Below, piece after piece: positions 16,189 through 24,563 of a stretch of DNA of 64,000 nt (position 1 is its first letter; each line of letters begins with the position of its first letter). The notes beneath the pieces are model-generated. The model did no database searches. It saw only the letters and a program-made list of their open reading frames with translations, and was not told the origin of the DNA. A program made the position numbers and the translations under genes. The stretch comes from JAWXBG01 sp044375415 (GTDB lineage Bacteria; Bacteroidota; Bacteroidia; Flavobacteriales_D; Sanyastnellaceae): NCBI GenBank assembly GCA_044375415.1, contig JBILMS010000002.1:67288-131287 (forward strand), given 5' to 3'.

Positions 16189-17717
16189 CAATTCTCCCTA
16201 TCCAAACTCCGATACTGTATCGCCTCCGCCAAATGCTCGGGCCTTATGCGATCGCTGGAATCGAGATCGGCTATTGTGCGCGCAACTTTGAGAATGCGAT
16301 CATAGGCTCGGGCAGATAACTTGAGTCGATCCATGGCGGTTTTTAGTAACTGATGTCCGGACGTATCAATCTGACACAACTTCTTCAATGTTCTGCTATC
16401 CATCTGTGCGTTGCAAAAAATCCCAGTATCTTCCGTGAATCGCAGTTCTTGCACATTGCGAGCATGGATCACTCGTGAACGGATTACTGTACTCTTCTCA
16501 CCGGCCCGTTGATCCGACAACTGATCAAAACTCACCGGAGTTACTTCTATATGTATGTCGATGCGATCCAATAGAGGTCCAGAAACTTTGTTCAAATACT
16601 TCTGCACTATACCCGGACCACATACACAATCCTTTTCAGGATGATTGTAAAACCCGCATGGGCAGGGATTCATACTCGCTACCAACATAAAACTTGCGGG
16701 GTACTCGACCGAAAACTTACTTCTCGATATTGTAATCGTTCGGTCTTCCAGCGGCTGACGCATTACTTCCAATACTGTCCTCTTGAATTCAGGCAATTCA
16801 TCCAAAAACAAAACTCCATGATGTGCCAACGATATTTCTCCGGGCTGTGGAAAACTTCCTCCTCCTACCAATGCGACATCGCTGATGGTATGATGAGGCG
16901 ATCGGAAAGGTCGAACCGATATCAACGAATCTTCCTTTTTCATCTTGCCTGCGACACTATGAATCTTCGTGGTTTCTAATGCTTCTTGTAAATTGAGAGG
17001 TGGTAGAATAGTAGGAAGTCTTTTGGCTAACATCGTCTTGCCCGCACCGGGCGGACCAATCAGAATGATGTTGTGTCCACCAGCCGCTGCAATTTCAAAG
17101 GCACGTTTAATATTCTCCTGACCTTTTACATCCGAAAAATCTACGGTGTAACTATCCAATCGCTCATAAAACTCTTGACGAGTATTTACTTCAACACGTG
17201 GAATTGTTCTTTTGCCAAAGAAAAAATCGACGACCTCACAAATTTCCGAAACAGCATAGACTTCCAATTCGTTGACAATCGCGGCTTCCCTTGCGTTTTC
17301 GGCGGGAACAAACATGCCTTTAAATCCTTCCTTTTTTGCTTGAATGGCAATGGGCAAAACTCCTTTAATGGGTCGCACTTTCCCATCTAGAGCCAACTCG
17401 CCCATTATAATATATTGATCCAGGAGTTCCATCGGCATTTGTTCCGATGCCGCTAATATTCCCAAGGCCATAGGCAGATCATACGCCGATCCTTCTTTTC
17501 GGATGTCAGCAGGTGCCATGTTGATGGTTATTCCTTTAATGGGCAAGACGTAACCTGTATTGGCAAGGGCTGCTTTGATTCGTTGATGGGATTCCTTTAC
17601 AGCAGTATCGGGCAAACCAACGATATTCATAGAAGCGCCTTTATCTATATTAACCTCCAGTGTAATGGTGGTGGCACTAATGCCGAAGACGGCAGAACCA
17701 AATGTTTTTACTAGCAT
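16179..17717 (-). CDS. comM: YifB/ComM family Mg-chelatase-like AAA+ ATPase
   Basis: A 512-residue protein with the order typical of ComM: an N-terminal Lon-protease-like domain (about 1-165, GLPDTAVKESHQRIKAAL), an AAA+ ATPase with Walker A GPPGAGKT at 221-228, and a C-terminal Mg-chelatase domain ending near LAEAIQYRSLDRENW. Family knowledge: ComM is a hexameric helicase that promotes branch migration during natural transformation. A Cys-rich segment (NPCPCGFYNHPEKDCVCGPG) is usual for the family. The final residues WAG are encoded inside a hairpin repeat, so the C-terminus may have been rewritten by repeat insertion. It is divergent from the membrane-protein gene at 17879. Confidence 0.93.
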   Translation of the reverse strand: MLVKTFGSAVFGISATTITLEVNIDKGASMNIVGLPDTAVKESHQRIKAALANTGYVLPIKGITINMAPADIRKEGSAYDLPMALGILAASEQMPMELLDQYIIMGELALDGKVRPIKGVLPIAIQAKKEGFKGMFVPAENAREAAIVNELEVYAVSEICEVVDFFFGKRTIPRVEVNTRQEFYERLDSYTVDFSDVKGQENIKRAFEIAAAGGHNIILIGPPGAGKTMLAKRLPTILPPLNLQEALETTKIHSVAGKMKKEDSLISVRPFRSPHHTISDVALVGGGSFPQPGEISLAHHGVLFLDELPEFKRTVLEVMRQPLEDRTITISRSKFSVEYPASFMLVASMNPCPCGFYNHPEKDCVCGPGIVQKYLNKVSGPLLDRIDIHIEVTPVSFDQLSDQRAGEKSTVIRSRVIHARNVQELRFTEDTGIFCNAQMDSRTLKKLCQIDTSGHQLLKTAMDRLKLSARAYDRILKVARTIADLDSSDRIRPEHLAEAIQYRSLDRENWAG

Positions 17718-17761
17718 GTTCTTCAGTTTATTTTAAGTAGGCGACCAAAGTATACCGCAAG

Positions 17762-17817
17762 TCCGGATCTCACGAATTTTGCGATTTTTTCGAAAAACTA
17801 TTGAAACATGATCCGGA
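17762..17817. promoter_or_regulatory. pair of TCCGGA-centred sites between divergent genes
   Basis: TCCGGATC (17762-17769) and GATCCGGA (17810-17817) are inverted copies in the 161-bp gap between comM and the membrane-protein gene. Each contains the palindrome TCCGGA, and the cores are 50 bp apart. TTTTTCGAAAAA (17786-17797) lies between them. This could be an operator pair. TCCGGA is not rare here, so confidence is low. Confidence 0.25.
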
Positions 17818-17878
17818 TTTTGTATTCGCACGACATGGCTTAGGGTATTAACTCGGGCCGATGTATATTTACTGATCT

Positions 17879-20200
17879 ATGACCAAAACCTCTAGAGCCG
17901 GACTACTGCTTTGCATTGCTGGATCGATCTCCTTCCTTTTAGTCATGTATTCTCACCTTCTCTTGAGCCCGAATCAGTATATGATGAGTGATACAGGAGA
18001 CGCAGTCAAAAATTACTACACATTTGCTCATTATCTAAAACACAATCATTCAACTTTCAACTTCGAAGGGATGAACTATCCCTATGGGGAGAGCATTTTT
18101 TATACCGATGGCCATCCCGGACCGGCTCTACTTTTCAAACCACTTTTCGAGTTATTTCCGGGTCTCTCAAATTACTCCGTTGGTATATTAAACTACTTCA
18201 TTCTTTTGAGTTTTGTATTTACTTGTGTTTTACTCTATCTCATTTTTCGGCGTCTCAAAATTCATTACATACTTGCTGTATGTGCCGCTTTAGCCATAGC
18301 CATACTCAGTCCCCAAACTCCTCGAATGAGCGGCCACTATGGGATTTCCTATTCTATGGCAATCCCTCTAACAATTTATCTTTTGATGCTTCTAAAAGAC
18401 GGATCATCGAAACTTCGGTACTTATTCCTATTTATTAATTTGACCTTTTGGATGTTTGTGCACGCCTACCTTGGAATGATGTGCATTCTTTTAGTCTTTC
18501 TTTTCGGTATTTGGAGTTTCCTTTTTTCAAATGGTAAATGGAAATCTAAAATTACATTTCCATCGATAGTCCTACTTACTATTCCGGTGCTTGCGTTTTT
18601 GACCTTCTATTTCACGGTTCAAATCACAGATATACACACCGGAAGAACTGAATCTCCTTCGGGAATGTGGAATAACTACTCACACTGGCACTCCATTGTA
18701 ATTCCCATCGATAAACCTTTTGGTCCCCTGGCTAAAAAGTGGGTCGATATGAATGAAGAAAAAGGAGAAGGTCGAGGTTATATTGGCTTATCAGCTCTTC
18801 TCTTTGGAATTCTTTATCTCATTTTATGTTTTTATAAAAAGAGCATTTATAAAATACCCTCAGAACTGAAGATTTTACTTTATTCCGCTTTGGGGGTTTT
18901 ATGTTTGGCTATGTTCATCCCTTTTAAATGGATGGAACCCAATCTTCCTGAATTTTTAAATTCATTAAAACAATTTAGGGCTATTGGAAGATTCAGTTGG
19001 GTTTTTTATTTTGTGTTTATAGTAATTGTTGTGTACGGCATCAATCAAATAATAAAAAATTCAGATAAAAAAATCGGCCAATTTTTTGGTATCTCGATGG
19101 CAGTCGTTTTTGTAATCCTCTCCATTGTTGAGGGATTGCATGTCCATAAATATTTAAAAGGAAGTTATCTTCAAACCGCGAATCTTTTTAGTCCCCTTGT
19201 ACCTGAAGAATTAAAGTTATACAAAATTGATACAAGTTCATTCCAAGCCATCATTCCTCTTCCCTACTTTCACAATGGCTCCGATCATTTTTTAAAACTC
19301 TCCGACAAAAAAGGTCATCGTTTGACTGAAGTTCTGAGTCATCATCTGGGACTCCCCATTGCTGCGGCCTATTTGACTAGACTATCAATTCCTGAAAGTC
19401 GAAATGTTATTCAACTTTTAAGCGACAACTATTATCCCAAAGAAATTGAAAAGGATTTGAAAAATAGAAAAGATTTTCTTCTTCTTGTTACTTCATCAGA
19501 ATTAAATCGAAACGAAAAAGAATTGATTCAGCGCAGTGTTCAAATCCAACAGAATGACGACTTCACACTTTACCGTCTGCCCTATGATTCTCTATTCTTA
19601 GATTTACGTCCGTCGGCACAAGAAAAATATGTGGATGTCAAAAACCACGGAACTTTCTTCCAAAATTGTTTCGTGTCGGATACCTCTACATTTTTTTATT
19701 ACAATTCATTCGAAACAGAACTATCTACAACAGCTCACTTTGGCATGGGTGCCAAGACTATTGACCCTTCAGAAAATCAACCCCTTCTGACGATTGATGC
19801 CTCAAAACTTGACACTACCAAAACCTACTTGTGTCGTTTTTGGCTTAAACATTTCGATAAGACAACGGGCAAGCTTACCATTAGCGGTGAGGTCAACTTC
19901 GAATACCTAAGCAATGGAAAAGTCGTAAACCATTCACGGAAAATTCAACCTCGTGCATCATTGACCTTAGATGGCGATTGGTGTCTAGTCGAAATCCCCC
20001 TTAAACCTTCCTCCACTATTGGCTTATATCAATTGCGATATTATCTATACGCTCACCACGGTCCGGCCATTATCGACGACCTACTTTTCTTTGAAGAAAG
20101 TAATCACATTTTTCATGAGTCCACTTTAGATTCCATATCCGGTTTTCTGTACAACAGTCACTTTATTCGTCCTATTACCTCTATCAAGGAATCCTTTTAA
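17879..20200 (+). CDS. multi-pass membrane protein, GT-C glycosyltransferase-like
   Basis: A 773-residue protein that I do not recognise by name. One membrane span is at 8-28. A loop with acidic residues (MSDTGDAVKNYY) follows, and then roughly nine more hydrophobic spans up to about 415. The soluble C-terminal part is about 350 residues. The early Asp-containing loop after the first span and the overall topology fit GT-C-fold glycosyltransferases that use lipid-linked sugars, and the last 180 residues look like a carbohydrate-binding-module-type beta-sandwich. Both are inference. It stands alone between comM (divergent) and the decayed region at 20304. Confidence 0.55.
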   Translation: MTKTSRAGLLLCIAGSISFLLVMYSHLLLSPNQYMMSDTGDAVKNYYTFAHYLKHNHSTFNFEGMNYPYGESIFYTDGHPGPALLFKPLFELFPGLSNYSVGILNYFILLSFVFTCVLLYLIFRRLKIHYILAVCAALAIAILSPQTPRMSGHYGISYSMAIPLTIYLLMLLKDGSSKLRYLFLFINLTFWMFVHAYLGMMCILLVFLFGIWSFLFSNGKWKSKITFPSIVLLTIPVLAFLTFYFTVQITDIHTGRTESPSGMWNNYSHWHSIVIPIDKPFGPLAKKWVDMNEEKGEGRGYIGLSALLFGILYLILCFYKKSIYKIPSELKILLYSALGVLCLAMFIPFKWMEPNLPEFLNSLKQFRAIGRFSWVFYFVFIVIVVYGINQIIKNSDKKIGQFFGISMAVVFVILSIVEGLHVHKYLKGSYLQTANLFSPLVPEELKLYKIDTSSFQAIIPLPYFHNGSDHFLKLSDKKGHRLTEVLSHHLGLPIAAAYLTRLSIPESRNVIQLLSDNYYPKEIEKDLKNRKDFLLLVTSSELNRNEKELIQRSVQIQQNDDFTLYRLPYDSLFLDLRPSAQEKYVDVKNHGTFFQNCFVSDTSTFFYYNSFETELSTTAHFGMGAKTIDPSENQPLLTIDASKLDTTKTYLCRFWLKHFDKTTGKLTISGEVNFEYLSNGKVVNHSRKIQPRASLTLDGDWCLVEIPLKPSSTIGLYQLRYYLYAHHGPAIIDDLLFFEESNHIFHESTLDSISGFLYNSHFIRPITSIKESF

Positions 20201-20257
20201 CAGAACATCCCCCGAAATGGGAATAGCTCATCTGACAAGGGTTGCAGCACAAACGGC

Positions 20258-20265
20258 TAGATTTG
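20258..20265 (+). promoter_or_regulatory. candidate -7 box TAGATTTG upstream of the decayed beta-helix gene
   Basis: TAGATTTG matches the Bacteroidota TAnnTTTG box. It lies 38 bp before the ATG at 20304. No TTG at ideal -33 spacing is seen. If active, the broken locus would still be transcribed. Confidence 0.4.
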
Positions 20266-20303
20266 TGAGTTAACTTTTAACCAAAACGAATCAACCCAAT
20301 CTC

Positions 20304-20846
20304 ATGACACAGTTACGCCTTTTGAGCGCAGTGGCCATGCTCACACTCAGCCCTAATCTATTCGCAGGAGTTTACACCGTGATTAATGCAAATCCCTCTC
20401 CAGGTGAATGCACAACAGTAACCGCAGCTGTTCAAGCTGCTGCGCCGGAAGACACCTTGATGATCTCCTGAACTGATATCAGTTTAGGAAACGTGACAAT
20501 AAATAAAGCACTCACCATAAATGGTCCGAGATGGGTTGTTTCCGGTGGTGGAATATCTCGTATAGCCGTTTTCGGAGATATCACTTTCAGCGAATCACAT
20601 GCATCCTTTATTGGAATCAGAGCTATTCGAATTAGTTCTGTTAACGCAGCCGAAACTGCACTTTCCAATACAAAAATTCAACGATGTATTATTGATACTA
20701 AAGTGGATCTAGTTCTCGAAAATTGGAGCAACTGCAGTATTGAAGGTAAGGTATTCACTGAGTGGAATGCGGACAATTTGGATACAAAAATAAATCTCTC
20801 GATGGATATCAGAAAAAATGTATATCTGATCTTAAAGAATCGTTAG
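20304..20846 (+). pseudogene. broken beta-helix gene joined to a histidine-kinase remnant
   Basis: The ATG at 20304 opens MTQLRLLSAVAMLTLSPNLF, a signal peptide. It continues to TAAVQAAAPEDTLMIS and then hits TGA at 20469-20471. In the same frame after the stop, SLGNVTINKALTINGP and FIGIRAIRISSVN continue the match to the intact beta-helix protein at 10410 (YGNVVLTKALTLIGIG). The last residues before TAG at 20844, MDIRKNVYLILKNR, instead match the kinase of the intact module (MTARKNIYLISKEA). This is a nonsense-mutated, deletion-fused relic. It lacks most of both parent proteins. Confidence 0.8.
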
Positions 20847-20870
20847 AAATTGTGGGTCAGGGGGGCTGTA

Positions 20871-21131
20871 ATGCCTACCGGAATTGCAAAAAATGTATTT
20901 TCTTTTTTCCATCATTCGAATGCTCCGGAATCTAAGGACCACAAATTATCTATTCGCGAAAAAGAAGTTATGGATCTTTTAGTAGATGGACTTTCATACA
21001 AAATGATTGCGGATAAAATTAATATTGGTTTTGAAACGGTACGAACACACATCAAAAACATATACGACAAACTTCACGTTCATACCATGACGGAAGCCGC
21101 CGCCAAGACTATCAAAGAGGGATTACTTTAA
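20871..21131 (+). CDS. truncated LuxR-type regulator, DNA-binding domain only
   Basis: An 86-residue frame that matches the C-terminal 40% of the response regulator at 9702. Paired segments are LSIREKEVMDLLVDGLSYKM against LTTREKEILSALVDGMSYKM, and HIKNIYDKLHVHTMTEAAAK against HIRNIYDKLHVHSLGEAVSK. The receiver domain is missing. Homology begins slightly upstream of the ATG (a TTG at 20850 is in frame), so this is a remnant rather than a native short gene. The helix-turn-helix is intact, so a short DNA-binding protein could still be made. It lies in the same frame as the pseudogene before it, separated by one TAG. Confidence 0.6.
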   Translation: MPTGIAKNVFSFFHHSNAPESKDHKLSIREKEVMDLLVDGLSYKMIADKINIGFETVRTHIKNIYDKLHVHTMTEAAAKTIKEGLL

Positions 21132-21137
21132 AAGAAA

Positions 21138-21159
21138 AAGGGGACCCGAAGGCCCCCTT
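21138..21159. terminator. bidirectional hairpin terminator
   Basis: AAGGGG (21138-21143) pairs with CCCCTT (21154-21159), with an inner CC-cgaa-GG. It lies between the convergent regulator remnant and the minus-strand T9SS gene. There is an A-rich tract on the left (U tract for the minus strand), but no long T tract on the right. Confidence 0.6.
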
Positions 21160-21185
21160 AAGTAAACACATCTTAACCAAACGAC

Positions 21186-24100
21186 TCACTCCACAATTAC
21201 TCGCAAAATAGAGTCTCCTGAAAGATCACTGATTCGAACCTGGTAAAGACCCGAAGTAAATTCATCGCAATTCACATCTATACGTCCGGCTGAAACATTC
21301 ATTTGTTGGTTCATCACCTGACGTCCGTTCATATCGTAAACAACCACATCACAAGTATAACCTGATACACCGGTAACACTAAACAATTGATTGGCAGGAT
21401 TGGGGAAAAGCTGCAAGGATGAGACATTTAGTTCTTCGTCGACACTCACCGTTTCCGAACATGGGCCGCTTAACGGCGAACTCACGAAATATTCCTGCAT
21501 TCCCATACTCATGCTTTCAAGTTGCAGTATAACGTCTTCATCACATGGATATGGACCGGATAAATACTGACCTTCAACTTCAATCATCATCATGTCAGAT
21601 CCATAATCATCAGAAACAATATACGGAGCACCGTTACCCGTTTCCATCATATTCACCATTACATAATATTGATTGTTCAGCTCGTCCGGCATTATAATCA
21701 TACCCATAAGTGGTGGTTCTATGAAGTAGATACACGATCCGTCTTCGTACCAAGCATTCGGGTTATAATTGAGTGCTGATGAATCTGTGCATCCTCCGCA
21801 ATAAATATTGCAACTCAAATCGTCGCAAGTTGCCTCCGGATTGTAGTTGCATGAGTTCGGATCAGTACAACCGGCAATTTCACCATTTGAACTTACAGAA
21901 ACTGAGTTGTAATATCCTCCGTCAAATGTGGCTGTTGCCACAATATTTCCCTGTGAATCAAAGACAGTAACAGAGGTCAATTCGTTAATCAACGAGTAAA
22001 TTCCCACATGGAAACACTCGTCGGCAGCACAGAAACCATTGTTGTAAGGGTAAATGCCCGAACCATACGAATTATTTCCGTAAACATACCAATATGCATC
22101 ACCGCTCACACTAATCGTATACCAATTCGAATAACAACATGAACCATTGTCTATTGTTGCTGATTCATCAAAATTCGGGGCCGCCGGATCAGTGCAACCA
22201 TAACAACTGTAATCACATAGAGAATAATCTAAGCAAGTAGCATCCGGATTATAATTACATGCGGAAAAATCAGCACATCCTTGTACTTCGTCTCCTCCAC
22301 TTATTAAACTACCAAAACCAAAGTAATCGTAATTTCCTTCAGAGAAAGTATCCCCATTTTCATCAAAAATTGTATAAGTTCCTGTTTCAACATCATATGA
22401 CCATACACCAAATTGAAGGCATTCCTGATCTACACAAAACCCATTCTGATCAGGATAATATCCCGATTGATAAGTACCATTATTTATTGAATATACGTAC
22501 CAATAACCGGGAGAGCTCAATTCTACTGTATACCAATCATTGTAGCAACAGAATCCGTTGTCAATCGTTGCATCTGCATCGTAGTTCGGAGCAGAAGGGT
22601 CTGTACATCCATAACAACTATAATCGCACGATGAGTAATCATAACATGTAGCTTCCACATTGAAGTTGCATGCATACATATCCATGCAACCGGATATCGA
22701 TTCATTCTCAACTAGCACAAAAACACCTCCCACGTAAGTGTCGTATTCACCCGTTGCTATTTGATTTCCTTCTCCATCATAAACTGAAATAGTAGCGTCC
22801 GTATTGGCAAAATCATTGGGGTAGAATGTTAAACTAAAACACCCATCGTCCACGCAAAATCCATTAGACTCCGGATAATTACCGCTTCCACCACCACTGC
22901 CGTTATTAGAATAAACATACCAATATCCCGGTTCACTGCACTCAAGGGTAAACCAATTTAAGTAACAGCACGAGCCATTGTCGATCGTAGCGTCTGCGCT
23001 GTAGTTCGGAGCATTTGGATCTGTGCAACCTTGACAAGAATAATCACACGAATTGAGATCATTGCATGTTGCTTCCGGGTTGAAGTTACAAGAATTGGGA
23101 TCACTACAACCTACCAGAGCATTTAGCTCTATGTATTGGCCTCCATAGAATCCGATCACCGTACCGCTGTATATTGTATTTCCTTCATCATCTACCAATT
23201 GCCAGTCAAATGTCTCTTCTTGGAAACTATAAATATCAAAATAAAAACATCCATCATCAACACAAAAACTGTTCTGTTCAGGATATGTACCATATGCGCC
23301 ATTCGAATAATATGACCAAACGTTCCATTGAAAATCTGCACTTGCAACAATCGTGAGAGTATTTGAACAACAAGTTCCATTATCTATAGTAGCCTCAGGA
23401 TTGTAGTTATCAGCTTCCGGATTTGTACATCCGAAACAATCGTAAGTACACAATAGATAATCGTAGCAAGTTGCGTTAGGGTCATAGTTGCAAGCGTAAT
23501 AATCAGAACAACCAGCAACAGCATTATAATCAAAATTATCTAAAAGTTCGTTTCCTTCCGAAAAACCGGAATACAATACATCTCCTTCGGCGTTTACTAA
23601 TTCTATTGCAACAGATGAAACCTCATCATCTATAAAAACCTGAATTGAATAACATCCCTCAGGTAAGCAAAAGCTGCTACCGGGAAATACGTTCATATAA
23701 AATTGTCCATTTGTTCCCCATATGGATCCATACGCAGAAAAACCTTCATATTCCGGAAATATTGATGTTATCCAGTTAGCAGAATCACAACACGAACCAT
23801 CATCTATAGTTGCATTTGCATTGTAATTGGGAGAATTAGAATCTGTACAACCGTAACACGAATAGTCACACAATCCGAAGTCACAATTTGCGCCCACCAC
23901 ATAATTGCATGCACCGGGATCGCTGCAACCGACAATACTGTTTATCCCAAACTCGAAAAAACCTTCAGGATAGTTGAAATCATAAGTACCAACCACAAGT
24001 AGTTCCCCATTGAGATAAACGTTTACACCGGAACCCTCACTACCCCCGGTAAAATAAACCCCATAACATCCATCCGGAGCACAGAATCCATTGCCACCTG

Positions 24101-24335
24101 ATCCAAAAGGATCCAAATAAAAAGATACAAGGTTGGAGTAAACGTACACTTCACTCATGGGATCGCTCACCTCAATGGTTACCCAGCTTTCATAGCAGCA
24201 AGTGCCATCTTCAATAGTGGCATTTGCATCGTAGTTAACTGCATTTATATTCGTGCAACCGGGCTCAAACTGAGACCAAGTCGTGGCGACAGCTAAAAGG
24301 AAGACTGTTAAAAGAGTAAGGGATTTGTGCATCAT
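21186..24335 (-). CDS. T9SS-exported Cys-rich repeat protein (GCTDPxAxNY type)
   Basis: A 1049-residue protein with a signal peptide (MMHKSLTLLTVFLLAVATTWSQ). Six to seven modules alternate two elements. One is a Cys-rich motif of the form GC.D..ACNY.P.ATC...CDYSC.GCTDP.APNY...ATIDNGSCC. The other is a beta-rich segment of about 80 residues that holds WYVYSNN and NGFCVDDGCF. A C-terminal type A sorting domain follows (LQLFPNPANQLFSV). Cysteines per module are numerous and regularly placed, so disulfide-stabilised beads are likely. Family knowledge: GCTDP motifs occur in many large marine Bacteroidota surface proteins of unknown role. It is transcribed alone and is divergent from the FG-GAP gene. 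Confidence 0.8.
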   Translation of the reverse strand: MMHKSLTLLTVFLLAVATTWSQFEPGCTNINAVNYDANATIEDGTCCYESWVTIEVSDPMSEVYVYSNLVSFYLDPFGSGGNGFCAPDGCYGVYFTGGSEGSGVNVYLNGELLVVGTYDFNYPEGFFEFGINSIVGCSDPGACNYVVGANCDFGLCDYSCYGCTDSNSPNYNANATIDDGSCCDSANWITSIFPEYEGFSAYGSIWGTNGQFYMNVFPGSSFCLPEGCYSIQVFIDDEVSSVAIELVNAEGDVLYSGFSEGNELLDNFDYNAVAGCSDYYACNYDPNATCYDYLLCTYDCFGCTNPEADNYNPEATIDNGTCCSNTLTIVASADFQWNVWSYYSNGAYGTYPEQNSFCVDDGCFYFDIYSFQEETFDWQLVDDEGNTIYSGTVIGFYGGQYIELNALVGCSDPNSCNFNPEATCNDLNSCDYSCQGCTDPNAPNYSADATIDNGSCCYLNWFTLECSEPGYWYVYSNNGSGGGSGNYPESNGFCVDDGCFSLTFYPNDFANTDATISVYDGEGNQIATGEYDTYVGGVFVLVENESISGCMDMYACNFNVEATCYDYSSCDYSCYGCTDPSAPNYDADATIDNGFCCYNDWYTVELSSPGYWYVYSINNGTYQSGYYPDQNGFCVDQECLQFGVWSYDVETGTYTIFDENGDTFSEGNYDYFGFGSLISGGDEVQGCADFSACNYNPDATCLDYSLCDYSCYGCTDPAAPNFDESATIDNGSCCYSNWYTISVSGDAYWYVYGNNSYGSGIYPYNNGFCAADECFHVGIYSLINELTSVTVFDSQGNIVATATFDGGYYNSVSVSSNGEIAGCTDPNSCNYNPEATCDDLSCNIYCGGCTDSSALNYNPNAWYEDGSCIYFIEPPLMGMIIMPDELNNQYYVMVNMMETGNGAPYIVSDDYGSDMMMIEVEGQYLSGPYPCDEDVILQLESMSMGMQEYFVSSPLSGPCSETVSVDEELNVSSLQLFPNPANQLFSVTGVSGYTCDVVVYDMNGRQVMNQQMNVSAGRIDVNCDEFTSGLYQVRISDLSGDSILRVIVE

Positions 24336-24563
24336 AATTTTGGGAAGTGAAACGTAAACCTACATACACAGCAGTTGGTTCACCCCCTACCTGTTAAAAT
24401 TCAAACGTTTAGCGTATTTCTTGGAATCTCAAGGATTTTGCGTGGATGTTGAACTTGATCGAAACCCGATTTGACAGGCGATTTGAAGACGTTTGGCTTT
24501 TCACCCATTCGGGTGAGTTATTTCCACTTGGTTTCGCGCACTTTTGACCAAAATACTACCGAA

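Noticed and set aside
16065..16319. 84-residue plus-strand frame across the comM end
   Set aside because: It covers hairpin repeats and then runs antisense through the comM C-terminus. There is no independent support.
20469..20471. TGA as a selenocysteine codon
   Set aside because: An mnmH gene in the window does not imply selenoprotein synthesis. No SECIS-like hairpin was seen after the TGA, the paralogue has Gln/Pro rather than Cys there, and a second stop follows.
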